64,000 nt of DNA from Lamellibrachia satsuma (Eukaryota; Annelida; Polychaeta; Sabellida; Siboglinidae). The translations under genes and the position numbers were made by a program. The notes under the pieces are model-generated. The model was given only the letters and a program-made list of their open reading frames with translations. It had not been told where the DNA came from and searched no databases. The stretch covers positions 1,330,501 through 1,394,500 of the forward strand of contig BSQZ01000005.1 of the NCBI GenBank assembly GCA_033239005.1, read 5' to 3'. Position 1 is the first letter of the stretch, and every line of letters starts with the position of its first letter. This document shows positions 14,379 to 63,524 of this stretch, one piece after another.

Positions 14379-14924
14379 GTAATTCAGATACAGCGCCGTG
14401 TCGACGATGCAATGGATTAAAGTTCAATTGATATATTTACTGGAAACTATCGACGACAATATCTACGTAAAATCGAAGATAAGCATTACATAACGTAAGG
14501 TGATATGGTGTCATCTGTTGAAAACATTTCATAAATATTGTATTCGGTTAGTCCGATTTGAAACTTCAAAGGAAAAGTTTGTCTCAAGCTTGTCTTGATT
14601 GAAACGGGTGAACTGCTGATCATTTTATGTTACGGTACCTCATGTTCACAACTGGTTTTAGCTCTCGGTTTGGAACTACACATATATTTGGTTACTAGTA
14701 ATGAATACCCGCTGTTTTAAATAGCGTCAACTAATTATGAAGATATTGATAGAAATATGTTGTTCAAACTTGTTGTGGAAAGTACGAGTAGAGTAAAGCC
14801 TAGGGCCAGGCTAGAGGGTATGGAATGCTTTCAGTAAAATTATAGTTTATATAAACTGGATATAAGAAAGAGGATGGTAATGATGGGGACAAATTATCTA
14901 TTGAATGTGTCCATACCAGCTATG

Positions 14925-15055
14925 TGTATATATATGTTTATATCAAAAGTGACATTTATCTGACAGATCGAGCAGGCCGGTCGTAGTTTAAAAATTATTG
15001 GTCTCTTGATAAGGCAGTGGCTTCCTTGTACACATGCTATCTGGAGATTGTTGCT
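14925..15055 (+). mobile_element. LINE family A 3'-end relic
   Basis: A diverged match to the last 130 bases of the family A element, including TGACAGAT, a GGCCGG-like stretch in place of GGGCGGGC, CTCTTGATAAG, and GGCTTCCTTG followed by an ATCTGGA block. It corresponds to 33.27-33.40 kb in the intron 20 copy. Confidence 0.55.
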
Positions 15056-15522
15056 TTGTTCCAATTCATTTGTGGTATGCAAGGATAATGAAGGATCTAG
15101 TATGGTGCAGTTTTGCATTGTTATTGATTTTAGTATAAGAAGTAATCATTAGTATCGGTACCTAATAATCACATAGTGCTCTATGGTGCTTTACAATACA
15201 ATAATAATACAACTAAACATATATACTCAGTTAAATAAATAAAATAATAAATGAATTAAAAACAATACAACTAAAAACCATACATCAAATTAACAGTTAA
15301 AAATACAAGTACAATTTCAATTTAAGGGCACTACAACTAAAACATATACATGGAATTAAATAATTTAAAAGTTTTCAGTTCTCCTAATTAGTTAACCCAG
15401 CATGTGCAACACCAGCCAACTGTGTCAAATTTTGTACATGTAGTGTCTGTTAGTTTTCATTCAAGTGACGATTTATTATTGCATTCCTTGTTAAAGTATG
15501 ATGCTACACGTTTAAGGTCACG

Positions 15523-51877
<36,355 letters not shown>

Positions 51878-52503
51878 TATATTTTTGTATCCATTGTCTT
51901 GTGTCAGGTGACACGTTGTGTTTGATACTGTCTTGTTAACCTCTTTATCAGTTCCTCACAACCAGTGTCCACAAATGTTGTGACAAACGGGTACAAGATA
52001 ATAGAGGTTCTGCACGCCAAACTTGTAATGTGTATGTGTAGTTGATCTATGTACATGACAAGCTTCTACCAATTTTGTAAGGTATATGGAATCCTATGGA
52101 AAGCCCCACATCTCAGTTCCGTAGTACACCATTTCTACACGTTTGGCTTGCTGAACCTCCCTATTGTCATGCCAAGTTTTTGTCAATACTACATTTGGAA
52201 AACAGTGAAGTAGTTGTAAATATCACACTGTATTTATCTGTTCCAACCAAAAATGCTGTGATACTTTTGTGGTTGCTAGTATTTTCTTGAGGGTTAGACA
52301 TCTTTGTTTGTATTTTTAATGATGACTGCTAAAAGATATCCAAAAGCATAAATCGACAATTAAGTAGTCCTAATGTTGTGCTTGATTTAATATAACGTTT
52401 GCCTAGCTAAAAATGTAGAAAGACACAAACAAGCGTCTTGAACATGAACCATCTCAAACCGTGATTATGCTGATAGTTCTTGCCTCATGCTGGATAACAA
52501 TTA

Positions 52504-52888
52504 ATTAAACTGTCATAATGATTGGTGTAATTTGCATCTACATTTGTGTACTGTTTTGTGAGAAATTTACCAGATCACATCTATCTATCTATCTGCAGTT
52601 GCCATTGGGAACAACACAGGCCACCCAGGAGCCTGTATTGTATTTTCAGTTTAATTTCTCATGCATTCTCATTTTCAGTTAAAAACAGTTGTCTTTTTGA
52701 ATTTTCACTACACACAATATCTTTGATGTTTGCTGTTGATGTATTTATGACTAAATTGGCACACAACCTGGAATTAAATTCCAAATAGTGAATAACTCAA
52801 AATATATGTGGCTATTTGGTCTTTGTCTGCTTGGAAGATGTTTTCGTAGACCGAAATATGAAACGGCAGCAGAACACGTACTAATAAA
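52504..52888 (+). terminator. CFAP65: candidate CFAP65 poly(A) signals
   Basis: ATTAAA at 52504-52509 and AATAAA at 52883-52888 lie 0.63 and 1.0 kb past the stop. The canonical AATAAA is the better candidate. Either keeps the transcript end before COMMD9, which comes from the other strand. Confidence 0.4.
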
Positions 52889-53414
52889 CCACAGTGTCCA
52901 CCAGGTGTGTGTTTTGGTATACCATATATTAAAAGTGGATTGTCAACTTTTTACTGCTTGCTAAAGCCACAGAAAACTAAACGTATCACAATCTTTTCAA
53001 TTAAACAAGTTTACTTGTACATGTATATAGACATAATTATCATTGTCTGTGTGGCACTTGCAATACTGCTCGATTAATGTAACCAACGAGTAGTGTAAAT
53101 GACTACTGATTACACTAATAAAACTGTTATTCGATATCTTGTTGAACCTTCTTGCATATTCCAAGCACGGCCTTATTTTAGTAATGATTCTCTGTCCTGA
53201 TGCCAGTGTAAGAAAATACAAGAATCCTTGCAAGAATGTCAAGTACCTGGCACACACACACAAATGAACCACTTTTGTGTGGATGCCATCTGCTCGACAA
53301 TTCACAATATATACAACATGCTAACGATTTCTCTCCATTTGTAAGGACGGATCCGTGATAAACCCCAATGGACAAAAATGGGATTCTGTCATACTTTGAT
53401 TTGCAGTGTACTTC

Positions 53415-53612
53415 TATTCTTTGGGCTGTGTTGTACTGTTCTTTGGGCTGTGTTGTACTGTTCTTTGGGCTGTGTTGTACTGTTCTTTGGGCTGTGTTGT
53501 ACTGTTCTTTGGGCTGTGTTGTACTAGTCTTTGGGCTGTGTTGTACTGTTCTTTGGGCTGTGTTGTACTGTTCTTTGGGTTGTGTTGTACTGTTCTTTGG
53601 GCTGTGTTGTAA
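53415..53612. repeat. 22-bp minisatellite, 9 units
   Basis: Unit TTCTTTGGGCTGTGTTGTAC plus TG, with few variants, between the two convergent genes. Confidence 0.95.
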
Positions 53613-53649
53613 ACAAAACAGTTTCCTCCCAGGCTACACTGCCACAGAC

Positions 53650-53655
53650 TTTATT
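53650..53655 (-). terminator. COMMD9: candidate COMMD9 poly(A) signal
   Basis: TTTATT on the plus strand reads AATAAA on the minus strand. It is the first such hexamer after the COMMD9 stop, about 280 bases downstream. Confidence 0.5.
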
Positions 53656-53935
53656 TAATTGTTCTTGTAGCTATAGCTGTAGTTCAACATAAAATAATTG
53701 CACCATAACTGTATATACTAGTTTAATAAAAGAAATGATCATGGCACACACTTTTTTACAAATGATATTTCTAATTATTCTATCTCGTGGTTTCAAATTA
53801 CCCCCAACATAATATTAATATATGTATACATAAGTAACTCAGTATTATTTTCATCCATGCAAATATCTATCATATATCATAATAACTATCATATATCATA
53901 ATTACGAAGCCTTAGCACTGTGTCAGTGTGTCATA

Positions 53936-56900
53936 CTAGTTCGCTACTGAAGAAAGTTGTTCTCGGATTTTGCCAAGTCCATCCAACATTGTGTCTAAAG
54001 TCTCCTTGGATAACTCCACGTTGACACAAGATGTCGCCGGCATCTGCCCGACACGGTCTGCCATTTCCTGAACCTGAAAAGAATGCTTGGTTTCACAACA
54101 ACAACAAAACAAATGACTAAAACAAACTGCAGTTGTAAGACATTTCTTATGTTGGTAAGACACTGCTTGGAATATACGCATTTTAGCACTAACACAGACA
54201 ACAGTACAGACAGCAACCAAATAAATCAATCTAATATGTTCCTACATAAAGTTCTTATATAGCATTCAGATCTAGGCACTACACTTCAACACCTGGCATA
54301 CCTGTGCATTCCAACACAGAATCTACTCCTGGAAAGAATTCAACCATGCTGCAAAGAATACATAAAAATATATTTTGTTTACACATTTCCAACATTTCCA
54401 AACTTGCACAGTGAGGAGTGAAAAATTGCCCAGGCTTCAAATTGCAGTAAGAAGATTTGAACTTTCCTGAATGAGAGTCCAGCACTCTGCTACTGCACCC
54501 AACAGTAACAATGAGAGTCCAGCACTCTGCTACTGCACCCAACAGTAACAATGAGAGTCCAGCACTCTGCTACTGCACCCAACAGTAACAATGAGAGTCC
54601 AGCACTCTGCTACTGCACCCAACAGTAACAATGCAAATTATATACCATGTTTGACCCAATAAACATACAGTGTGCTTGAAAAAAACTTGGGCCATTGGAA
54701 AATGTCAAGAAATCTGTTCTTATAAGCGTACACCGGTTTGTTTTTCTATACACTAGTGGTGTCATTTGGTGATTAGTGTAGAACAACTGAAAAGTGGTGC
54801 CAACTGTTTAACACCAGATGGCAACATTTTTCAGTTGTTCCACACTAGTTAAATTACAATTATGGATTGCTGATTAAAAAGGAGGTGTACGCTAATTAGA
54901 GCATGTACAATTGGTTGATTACGGTAAGTTCATTATTGGTGTACAATATTGATAGAGAGGCAGTGTTAGCTTTACCTGCAGCTGTAGGATGCACGTTGGT
55001 ACTGACATCCTGGAGATTGTGTTGGAGGATGTTTTGATGTCAACCCTCCAATCAAAGTCTACTAGTCGTGGAACTGACACTGAAATACATGGTAGAAACT
55101 TGGTAGAATCTGTTTTTGCTACATTAGATGCTACAGCTGTTTATCATGGTGATACACCTTCCAATCAGTTTATCATGGTGATACACCTTCCAATCAGTTT
55201 ATCATGGTGATACACCTTCCAATCAGTTTATCATGGTGATACACCTTCCAATCAGTTTATCATGGTTAAACACCTTCCAATCAGTTTATCATGGTGATAC
55301 ACCTTCCAATCAGTTTATCATGGTGATACACCTTCCAATCAGTCTATCATGGTGATACACCTTCCAATCAGTTTATCATGGTGATACACCTTCCAATCAG
55401 TTTATCATGGTGATACACCTTCCAATCAGTTTATCATGGTTAAAAACTTTCCAATCAGTTTATCATGGTGATACACCTTCCAATCAGTTTATCATGGTGA
55501 TACACCTTCCAATCAGTTTATCATGGTGATACACCTTCCATGAATGAAATCAGAACGGTTACATCAACTTACAGAGACAAAACATAGACCAAGTTACCCA
55601 TTTATAACACACATCTTCAGAATAAGAAGTATGTTGGTTATTTGTAAATGTCTAATGTGCACAGGGACTCTACATAATTAAGCATAGTTTTTAAACTTCA
55701 TACTTATATGTCCATGGGTAGTAATGGCAGTTTATAGTGGTGGGGTGTTTTTGCATGAAAGATTTTACTGTAAAAAACTCTAAAATATGAGTTTGGTAAT
55801 TTTTATCATTTCCCCTGCATATATAATAAATTCACACCAACAGCAGAATTGTTATGCCAAAGATGGGGGATCAAGATTCCATACGTACTTCCATATATCC
55901 GAAGTGCAATACATGTCCTTAAAAGGAATTTCTAGACAAATCACACACTTCTCAAACATCAACACAACAGGTATTTGACTCATCTGACTTTGACACAGCA
56001 AAGTTATGTTTTATGTGGAATTGCATTGATACTTACCTAAATTATTCACTGTATGATTCTTCCAATCTGGCAGACGTTGTATGATAATTTTTGTCAGAAG
56101 TTCTCGTAAATTTGTGTGAAAGTCATCTAAATAACAACATATATGAGTATGATAAATGGTTAATTTAATGAACTGGATCAACATAAACAAGATAAAATAT
56201 CATAAACAAGATGAAATATCATAAACAAGATAAAATATCATAAACAAGATGAAATATCATAAACAAGATAAAATATCATAAACAAGATAAAATATCATAA
56301 ACAAGATAAAATATCATAAACAAGATAAAATATCATAAACAAGATGAAATATCATCCAAAATAAATTGTGTCAGTAGTTCTCGCAACTTTGTGTGAAAGT
56401 CATCTAAATGATAACATATGATAACTGGTTAATTTAATGAATTGGTGCAACATAATCAAAATAGAAAAGAAATATCCAGTAGCAATTATTATGTTCTACA
56501 TACCTGGAAACAGTTGCATGACATCGCTTGGTTCTGTGGACCCTTCAAAGAGTGCCTTCTTCACAAGATGACACAGGGCTGACAACAACTGGCAAAATAA
56601 CAGTACAAAAATACACGTGCATTGTATCTACTTAAAAAGGTTGATTTTGGCACAACAATGTTCTGCTGCTGGTAGGTAAAATTATGGTTTACATAATTTT
56701 ATAAGCCAAATAATGAAATATGTCTGCTACAATAAGGTAAGCTTAGCAGATTAAGTTCATAGCCCTTGAACTGGAGGAAATAATGAAATAGGAATTAAAG
56801 TAGTCAAGCTTTAAAAACACCAATCCAAATAAGAAATGGAGGAAATGATAAATCAATGAATCAACTTCACATAATAATAATAATAATGAACTTCTAAAGT

Positions 56901-57281
56901 GCCTATATCCTCAGGAACTTGAGCCCAAAGGCACAACAAACCAGAATCATTAAGCATAATCATAAACAGGGACGCACAAAAGGCATTCTCACTTCTACAT
57001 GCACGCACGCCCACACGCATACACACATACATACAAATAAACACATTTATTAACTGTGATGTTGGTTAATGAGTATTACTTGACATAAAGTAGAGAAGTC
57101 TTAAAATATCACACAAAACATTTATCATTGTTATAACTTATAAGGGTACCTGTTCACTCTCCTTCATGTCTATTGATAGAATTTCTGCTCCATGTTTCAC
57201 CACCAAGTCTGGTAGTCGTGTAGTAGATCTGTGGAGGAACGCTTCATTGCACAGCCTAATGACTATGTCCTTTGATGGAGC
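53936..57281 (-). CDS. COMMD9: COMM domain-containing protein 9 (five exons found, first exon missing)
   Basis: COMMD9 is one of ten COMMD subunits of the Commander/CCC complex, which recycles membrane proteins from endosomes. Exons in transcript order: 57281-57150 (APSKDIVIRLCNEAFLHRS), 56588-56504 (LLSALCHLVKKALFEGSTEP), 56126-56037 (LRELLTKIIIQRLPDW), 55079-54976 (VPRLVDFDWRVDIKTSS, RMSVPTCILQLQ) and 54073-53936 (VELSKETLDTMLDGLGKIRE, stop TAG). The last two form the C-terminal COMM domain with its Trp-containing strand and final amphipathic helix. All splice sites are GT-AG and phases agree. The 182 residues found compare with 198 in human, so about 16 N-terminal residues and the start codon lie on an exon upstream of 57.3 kb that I could not identify. 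COMMD9 rather than another COMMD is chosen for the close match at both ends. Confidence 0.93.
54471..54632. repeat. 40-bp tandem repeat, 4 units, last COMMD9 intron
   Basis: Unit starts ATGAGAGTCCAGCACTCTGC at 54471, 54511, 54551 and 54591, with virtually no divergence, so it is recent. Confidence 0.96.
54660..54915 (+). mobile_element. MITE-like repeat, family F, copy 3 (last COMMD9 intron)
   Basis: The clearest copy of the family, with the internal hairpin GAACAACTGAAAAGTGGTGC and its partner ending TTTTTCAGTTGTTC around TTTAACACCAGATGGC. It ends about 60 bases before the 54976 exon boundary. Confidence 0.7.
55139..55540. repeat. 29-bp minisatellite, about 14 units, COMMD9 intron
   Basis: Unit TTATCATGGTGATACACCTT followed by CCAATCAGT. 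Two units read GGTTAAA in place of GGTGATA. Highly uniform. Confidence 0.96.
56183..56354. repeat. 19-bp minisatellite, 9 units, COMMD9 intron
   Basis: Unit ATAAACAAGATAAAATATC with some GATGAAAT variants. It lies between an exon boundary and its partial duplicate. Confidence 0.95.
56365..56456 (-). pseudogene. duplicated piece of a COMMD9 exon and its acceptor
   Basis: About 92 bases repeat 56087-56185: the 5' part of the exon that ends at 56126, its AG acceptor (GTCAT|CTAAAT on the plus strand) and the adjoining intron (GGTTAATTTAATGAA). It lacks the rest of the exon and a donor, so it is a non-functional fragment that leaves a second acceptor 5' of the real one in the transcript. Confidence 0.75.
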
Positions 57282-57674
57282 CTGCAACAAAATAGTTATT
57301 AAAGAAAACAAAAGTAATAAAAAACGTTTGGCTAAAACACGTGTCAACAGCCTTGTTTTTAAATAGAGTGATCTGTGAACTATTTTTCTTAACATAATTG
57401 TTTATTGGGAACAATTATATATGACATGAAATATACAGAAGTATGTTTGCAGTATTCAGAATATTCGGAATGTAAAATTTTTAAAGAAACAACATTTGTA
57501 CAGCAAATAGCCGAATATAAAACATAAACCATGTGAGAAGCACAATATTACAAGGAACAGCCACCGACATGGAATGGCAAATAGTGGGTGATTCATGGCT
57601 GTGGATCAGCTGTTCAGCACTTTTGCAAATCGTTTGCTTTATCATTGCACATACCTGTAATTTTACTATACATA

Positions 57675-57727
<53 letters not shown>

Positions 57728-57788
57728 ATATGTATATATGTATATATGTATATATGTATATATGTATATATGTATATATGTATATATG

Positions 57789-57823
<35 letters not shown>

Positions 57824-59027
57824 GTATGCATGTATGCATGTATGTATGTATATATACTAGCATTTTGTTTCCTAATTTTATTTTTACTTTTTATTTATTT
57901 CTCTTAAAAGCATCTTGATGTTTCTTAGAAGCTTGCCGATTTTGTAATCACCCGTGAATGGGGCACTAGTCCCGGATTTGATGGTTAATAAATAATTAAG
58001 AATTCTAGTTTGCGGACATGGGCCAAGCTGGACGAAATTTTGTGAGCCTGGATTCTAACTGCTAATTGCAGGCTGGGCTTGGGCTCAAATTATAGGGTGT
58101 GTGTATGGGGGGGAGGTGGCAATAATTAAGTGGGAAGTGGATGGTTGAGCCCCCAAATAGGTGGGAGATGGGAGGTTGACATCCCTGCCTCCCCTTTGGC
58201 TCCGAAAATTGTGTGTCACTGCTTCACTGAGAATGAGACACAGAACGCCCCTATACTAGGCACTGCAGCAAAATCCGCTGAGTGGCTCACGTGATGTGCT
58301 GAAAAAAATCGAATCTCGGCACCTGGGTTCGACTTTCGTTTTACATCCTGTGTTGTCGGCTGTTTCCGTTCCTTTCCGTGATTTACAACGGCAGATTGGA
58401 CAATAGTAAGTTCCTTTTCATGATCGTCTGTTTTTTATTAAAACTGAATCAAAATTAAGGTGAAATACATCGATTAGACAACATAGGTGTATTTCTGGTG
58501 TAAGTTTAGCAGACAAAGATATTTACGATTCCATCAATATGTTTGTGTTCTTCTAGAGGTCTTAGTTAGTCTGTGTACGAAATATTTCCCCACTACGCGT
58601 GTGCGAAGGGGTGTTTTTGAGCTTCCCTAGTTTGTGAAATTTCATCCGATTTTTATTCTTGGAGATGGAGAGCGAGATCGATTTAACCAAAATCATGACT
58701 TATTTACATTTCTGTCATTTTAATTCATTACAAATAATACAAAGCCAATAATATGCAATATTTGTTTGATATTTGTTTTGCAAAACAATTTTTTTTAATG
58801 ATTATTAGTAATGGTACATTTTTATATATATTTTTTTTACCTTTTAATTTTGTATATCTATATTACTATAATATCAAGTAGTATATTTACATAATGCATA
58901 TTGCATGTATTCTTTTGTCTAAAATAAAAGATTGATATTAATTAAACTTGTTGGGGCTGGCTGTGCTAAGTTAGTAGAATAATGAAATTATTATGTAATT
59001 TTTCAATGGCAGTTTGGCATAAAAAAA
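57282..59027. other. upstream of COMMD9: probable first intron and promoter, plus simple repeats
   Basis: The COMMD9 first exon should be here or beyond. None of the ATG-led frames ends in a phase-0 donor with family sequence. 57680-57850 is an (AT)n, (ATGT)n and (ATGC)n simple-repeat tract. Around 58.24-58.42 kb the sequence looks GC-richer with an E-box CACGTG, possibly a promoter. The rest is AT-rich and unremarkable. Confidence 0.35.
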
Positions 59028-59039
59028 AGGTGTTGAACT

Positions 59040-59571
59040 GTTGTGTTTGCACATTAATTAGCCAATATTTACTTATTAATTACAATGATAGGGTTATGAA
59101 ATGACTGTGTGATGTATATTTTATGACCCTGTTTAATGAATTTGTAAATCCTGGACAAATTAAACAAATATCTTCATAATCATGGAAGTTATGGCCTTTT
59201 ATCAAAAGGTGTCGGCCTAGTGATTTTAGCTTTAATTAGCCAATATTGACATATTAATTGCATCAGTTGAGTTATGAAATGAGTGTGTGATGTATATTTA
59301 TAACCCTGGTTAATGAGTTGGTAAACCCTGAACAAGTTATACAAATATCTTTATAATCATGGAAGTTATGGCCTTTTATAAAAAGGTGTCGGCCTGTTGA
59401 GTTTGCCCATTAATTAGCAAATATTGACTTGCATCAATTGAGTTATGGAATGAGTGTGTGATGTATATTTATGACCATGGTTAATGAGTTTGCAAACAAA
59501 TATCTTCATAATCATGTAAGTTATGGACATGTGTCGGTCAGTTGACTTCACACACTAATTAACCAATATTT
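59040..59571. repeat. degenerate ~178-bp tandem repeat, three units and a partial
   Basis: Units start near 59053, 59232, 59409 and 59554 with ATTAATTAGCCAATATT. Each full unit holds GTGTGTGATGTATATTTATG and TCATGGAAGTTATGGCC. The third is shortened by about 30 bases. It abuts the LINE tail that follows. Confidence 0.85.
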
Positions 59572-60236
59572 AACAAGATTTAACAAGACTGCCATCCCAT
59601 GCAACAAGTTCTAGATGGCAAGCGGACAAGGAAGCCATTGGCTTATCGAGAGTCCAACAATTTTCTCATCTATGTGTAGCCTGCCCTTATGAAATATCTG
59701 TCAATTCTATTTTTAAACATATTCACACTACTAGCATTAACACAATCATTTGGCAGTTTGTTCCATTCATTTATCACCCTCTTTGAAAAAGAGTACTTTC
59801 TCATGTCCAACCTACACTGCTCCTTAACTAATGCTGCTTTGTGTCCTCTGGTTTTACTGCCTTCTTTAAGTTTGAAGAACATATTCCTATCAACATCCTC
59901 ATAACCGTTCACTATTTTAAACTCTTCTATTTGGTCTCCTCTTAGTCTCCTGGTCTCTAGTGTTGTCAAACCACATTGTAATAAGCGACTTTCGTAACTA
60001 AGGTCTCTCAATTCTGGAATCATTTTAGTTGCTCTTCGTTGTATTCTTTTTAGCTTGTCTATGTCCTTTTTATGATACGGCGTCCATGCTTGAATACAAT
60101 ATTCCAAATGTGGTCTAACTATTGCTTCGTACAGGGGTACAATTAGCTGTTTCTCCTTATACATGATAGTTCTCCTAATTAGCCCTAGAATTTGATTTCC
60201 TTTTGAAGCAGCAATCCCACATTGTTCTAAACCTTC
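59572..60236 (-). mobile_element. LINE family A, copy 4 (3' end)
   Basis: A minus-strand copy with an open frame of 164 residues, containing YKEKQLIVPLYEAIVRPHLE, TKMIPELRDLSYESRLLQC and the C-terminal MRKYSFSKRVINEWNKLP. It keeps the TTAAATCTTG tail at 59572. It is 5'-truncated at about 60236, exactly where LINE family B ORF1 sequence starts. This is the least decayed family A C-terminus in the window. Confidence 0.92.
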
Positions 60237-63200
60237 ATTTATTTGTGAATGAAGACCTCATGAAAACTCGTTCTGAACTTCTGTATGAACTTCGAACGCA
60301 AAAAAATGGGCTGATTTCTGACTGTTGGTCTTTCAATGGGAATATCTGGTACAAAGACACTCAGGGTGTTGTCCATCAAGTAAGAAGTAAACAGGACGCA
60401 TGTTTCAAGGTGCGCCGTGTTTGACGCCTGCATTGCGTAACTCCTGTGAACATTCCCGAGACACAGCTGCATCAAATGACATAAGCATTGTCTGACACTT
60501 GCACACCTTCAAGTAGGGTGAACCTACATATCCAGTTTCCATGGCACTATGACAGTATTATTATTATTTCTTTATAAACAACATTCATGTATTTTATTAA
60601 TATAACCTATCTATGTTATACGGATAGATTATTTATTATAGAGTATCATTTTATTTTTCATACTAAATACAATTATAGTAATATATTTAGTTATGCTGAT
60701 GTGTAGTTGGTACATGCCAAATCATGGTAGTAGGTTATTAAATTACTATTGTTTTTGTTTTTTGTTTTTTCTATATCAAGATTATAACCAACCTAAGCCT
60801 ATGTGCACATATAATTTAATGGGCATGTGCGATTGTTAATGATTGGCAGTCCTATCTCACCATTGTATTGTGACTAGTTTTATCACCATTAATCTCGGTA
60901 CCTCGATGACCTCTGTGGTACGCATTTTTCTTTTTATTATATCTGCCACGTTCTTGTTAATCCCAAATAATAGCGTTCGTATCAGTATTTATAAGTACTA
61001 TTCTAATATTCCTACACAGGCAATTGTGGTGATTCACAGCACAACATACACGCTGACTCTATATTGTATCTCAAATGTTATATGTATAATATATGGCAGA
61101 CAATCAGTTTTAATTGCATATTTTTTAACCAGAATTACGTATCCAAATAATGGATATTCATTTTCAAGGAGGTACTAACCGCAATTCTTTATTTAATATA
61201 TTACAGTTAGATGAAACACTTGATGAGGATATTCAGCCAATACGTCATTCCCCTTATTATGATTTAGATAATTTTAAGTTACTGGCAGAAAGACACAACA
61301 AACGTTTTAATATATTAAGCACAAACATAGAATCAATTAATGCTAAACATAGGGAAATAGAAGCCTTCCTGGAAGAACTTAACCTGATAAACTTTAAATT
61401 TAGCTTAATATGTTTTCAGGAATGCTGGCTTTCCGAGAATGATGATATGTGTCATTTACAACTTGAGGGATATCAGTGCATTAAACAAGGCAAATCATGT
61501 AGTAATAAAGGTGGTCTGGTCATGTATTTAAGCAAAACGTTTAACTACAAAGTAATTTTATCTCTTAATCAGTATGACAAATGGGAAGGTCAATTTATTA
61601 AAGTAATTGGTGGTGGGCTTTCTAAAGATATAATAATTGGTAACATTTACAGGCCCCCAAGAGACCTTAACGAAAATTATAAACAATTCCTTTCCGAATT
61701 CACAACTATAATTTCATCATTTGACAGAACAAACTCAGATGTTATTATTGCAGGAGACTTCAATATAAACCTTTTGAAAATAAACGAAAAAGAAGTTTTC
61801 GCGGAATTTTTTTATACTTTAATATCATATAGCTTTTACCCCCACATCACACTTCCTACTAGCCTCTCCAAGAATAATGGAACCGTAATTGATAATTTCT
61901 GTTGCAAATTAACTAAATCTACAATGAAGCCTAAATCAGGCATTTTAACTAAACAATTATCAGACCACCAACCATATTTCACTTTTCTAAATACAGTTTC
62001 CCACACAGAACCTTTACCAAGATAAATAAAAATTTCTGTACAGAACTCTGATTCAATATCTGATTTTATACATGAGGTTTTCTCATCAAATGTTTACAGT
62101 ACACTCGACCAATCTCCTAATGCAAACCCTAATGTAAATTATGATATCCTACATGACGTAATGCAATGTGCAAAAAATAAACATATGCCATATAAAACAG
62201 TTAAACTAAAAAATACATCACAAGAAATCCGCTTGGATTACGTTAGGTCTGCTCAAATCCATTCAATACAGAGATAAATTATATAAGACACTAAAAACTA
62301 CTTGATCAGAATCACCAAAATATTTTGCAATTCGGATCAACCTAACTACCTATAATACTATCCTTAAAAAAAGCATACGTACTGCTAAACGCATACATTA
62401 CGAATTATGTTTTAATAAATTCAAAAATAACATTAAAAAACATGGGAAACAATTAATGGCATTCTTTCTAGAACATACAGAAAGAAAATGTTCCCCAACT
62501 CCTTTATTTATAACGAAAATATCATAGCAGATAAAACGGCAATTGCAAACACATTTAATTCATATTTTACCAATATTGGCCCAAATTTAGCCAACCAAAT
62601 ATAAAATTCCACAAATAAAACTTTCAGATACTATCTTAATGGAAACCATAACAATGTATTTAATTTTCAACTTATTAATGAAGAAACAATATCTAAAACA
62701 ATAGATGATATGCACACAAAAGCAAGTTGTGGATTTGACAGTGTTTCTTCACGGCTTCTAAAGTTAATTAAACCTGTTTTGACAAAATCTTTAACTTTAG
62801 TCACAAACCAAATATTAACTACAGGTATCTTCCCCGACAAACTCAAAACTGCCAAAGTAATACCAATTTATAAAAAAGGGGATGAAACCCTATTCTGCAA
62901 CTACAGGCCGATATCAATCTTACCTGCAATTTCAAAAGTAATTGAAACAATTATTTACGACCAGCTAGATTCTTTCTTAAAAAGACACAAACTTATGTAC
63001 AATAGTCAGTATGGATTTAGAAAGGAACATTCTATGGAATTTGCCACTGTTGAATTAATTGATAGGATATTGACATGTATGGATAATAAGGAAATACCTA
63101 TAAATATTTTCTTGAACCTGTCAAAAGCATTTGACACTCTGGATCACTCAATATTAATTGATAAGCTAGAGTTTTATGGCGTAAAAGGAGTAGCTTTAGA

Positions 63201-63524
63201 CCTATTAAAAAATTATTTAACAAATAGAAAACAGTACGTAGAATTTGAAGACGCCCAATCAGATATGCTTAATATATCCACAGGCGTACCTCAAGGATCA
63301 ATTCTAGGCCCTTTGTTATTTATAATTTACATAAATGACTTTGCCCAATCTAGTCCAAAATTCAACTTTATTATGTACGCCGATGACACGACACTTTCAA
63401 GTACCCTAGATTCTTTCGCACAATATAGCAAAAATTAAAATGTAGAATTCTTAATCAACACAGAACTGGAAAAAATTAATGAGTGGCTTAAATTAAACAA
63501 ATTATCTCTAAATGTAAATAAAAA
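60236..63524 (+). mobile_element. LINE family B, copy 2 (ORF1 end and ORF2)
   Basis: 60236-60424 encodes the end of ORF1 (LFVNEDLMKTRSELLYELR, SDCWSFNGNIWYKD), a domain shared with many LINE ORF1 proteins. 60425-61149 is the inter-ORF segment. ORF2 starts at 61150: the endonuclease frame (61150-62025) shows ICFQECWLSENDD, GNIYRPPR, IIAGDFNINLLK and SDHQPYF. The RT frame (62710-63438) shows [32 protein letters not shown] and YADDTTL. The canonical FLD of motif A reads FLN (Asn codon 63115-63117), so the catalytic Asp is lost. Frameshifts and stops lie between 62.02 and 62.71 kb and at 63436-63438. An RTE-like element interrupts it near 63524. Confidence 0.92.

Noticed and set aside
57481..57918. 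Frames at the (AT)n/(ATGT)n tract
   Set aside because: Simple-sequence translation with no coding signal.
58230..58345. tRNA-like sequence with a GGTTCGA B-box-like motif
   Set aside because: No acceptor stem or complete cloverleaf could be folded by eye, and the B box departs from consensus after GGTTCGA.
58672..58760. Plus-strand ATG frame starting MESEIDLTKIM
   Set aside because: Only about 28 codons with no donor in a useful phase and no similarity recognised.
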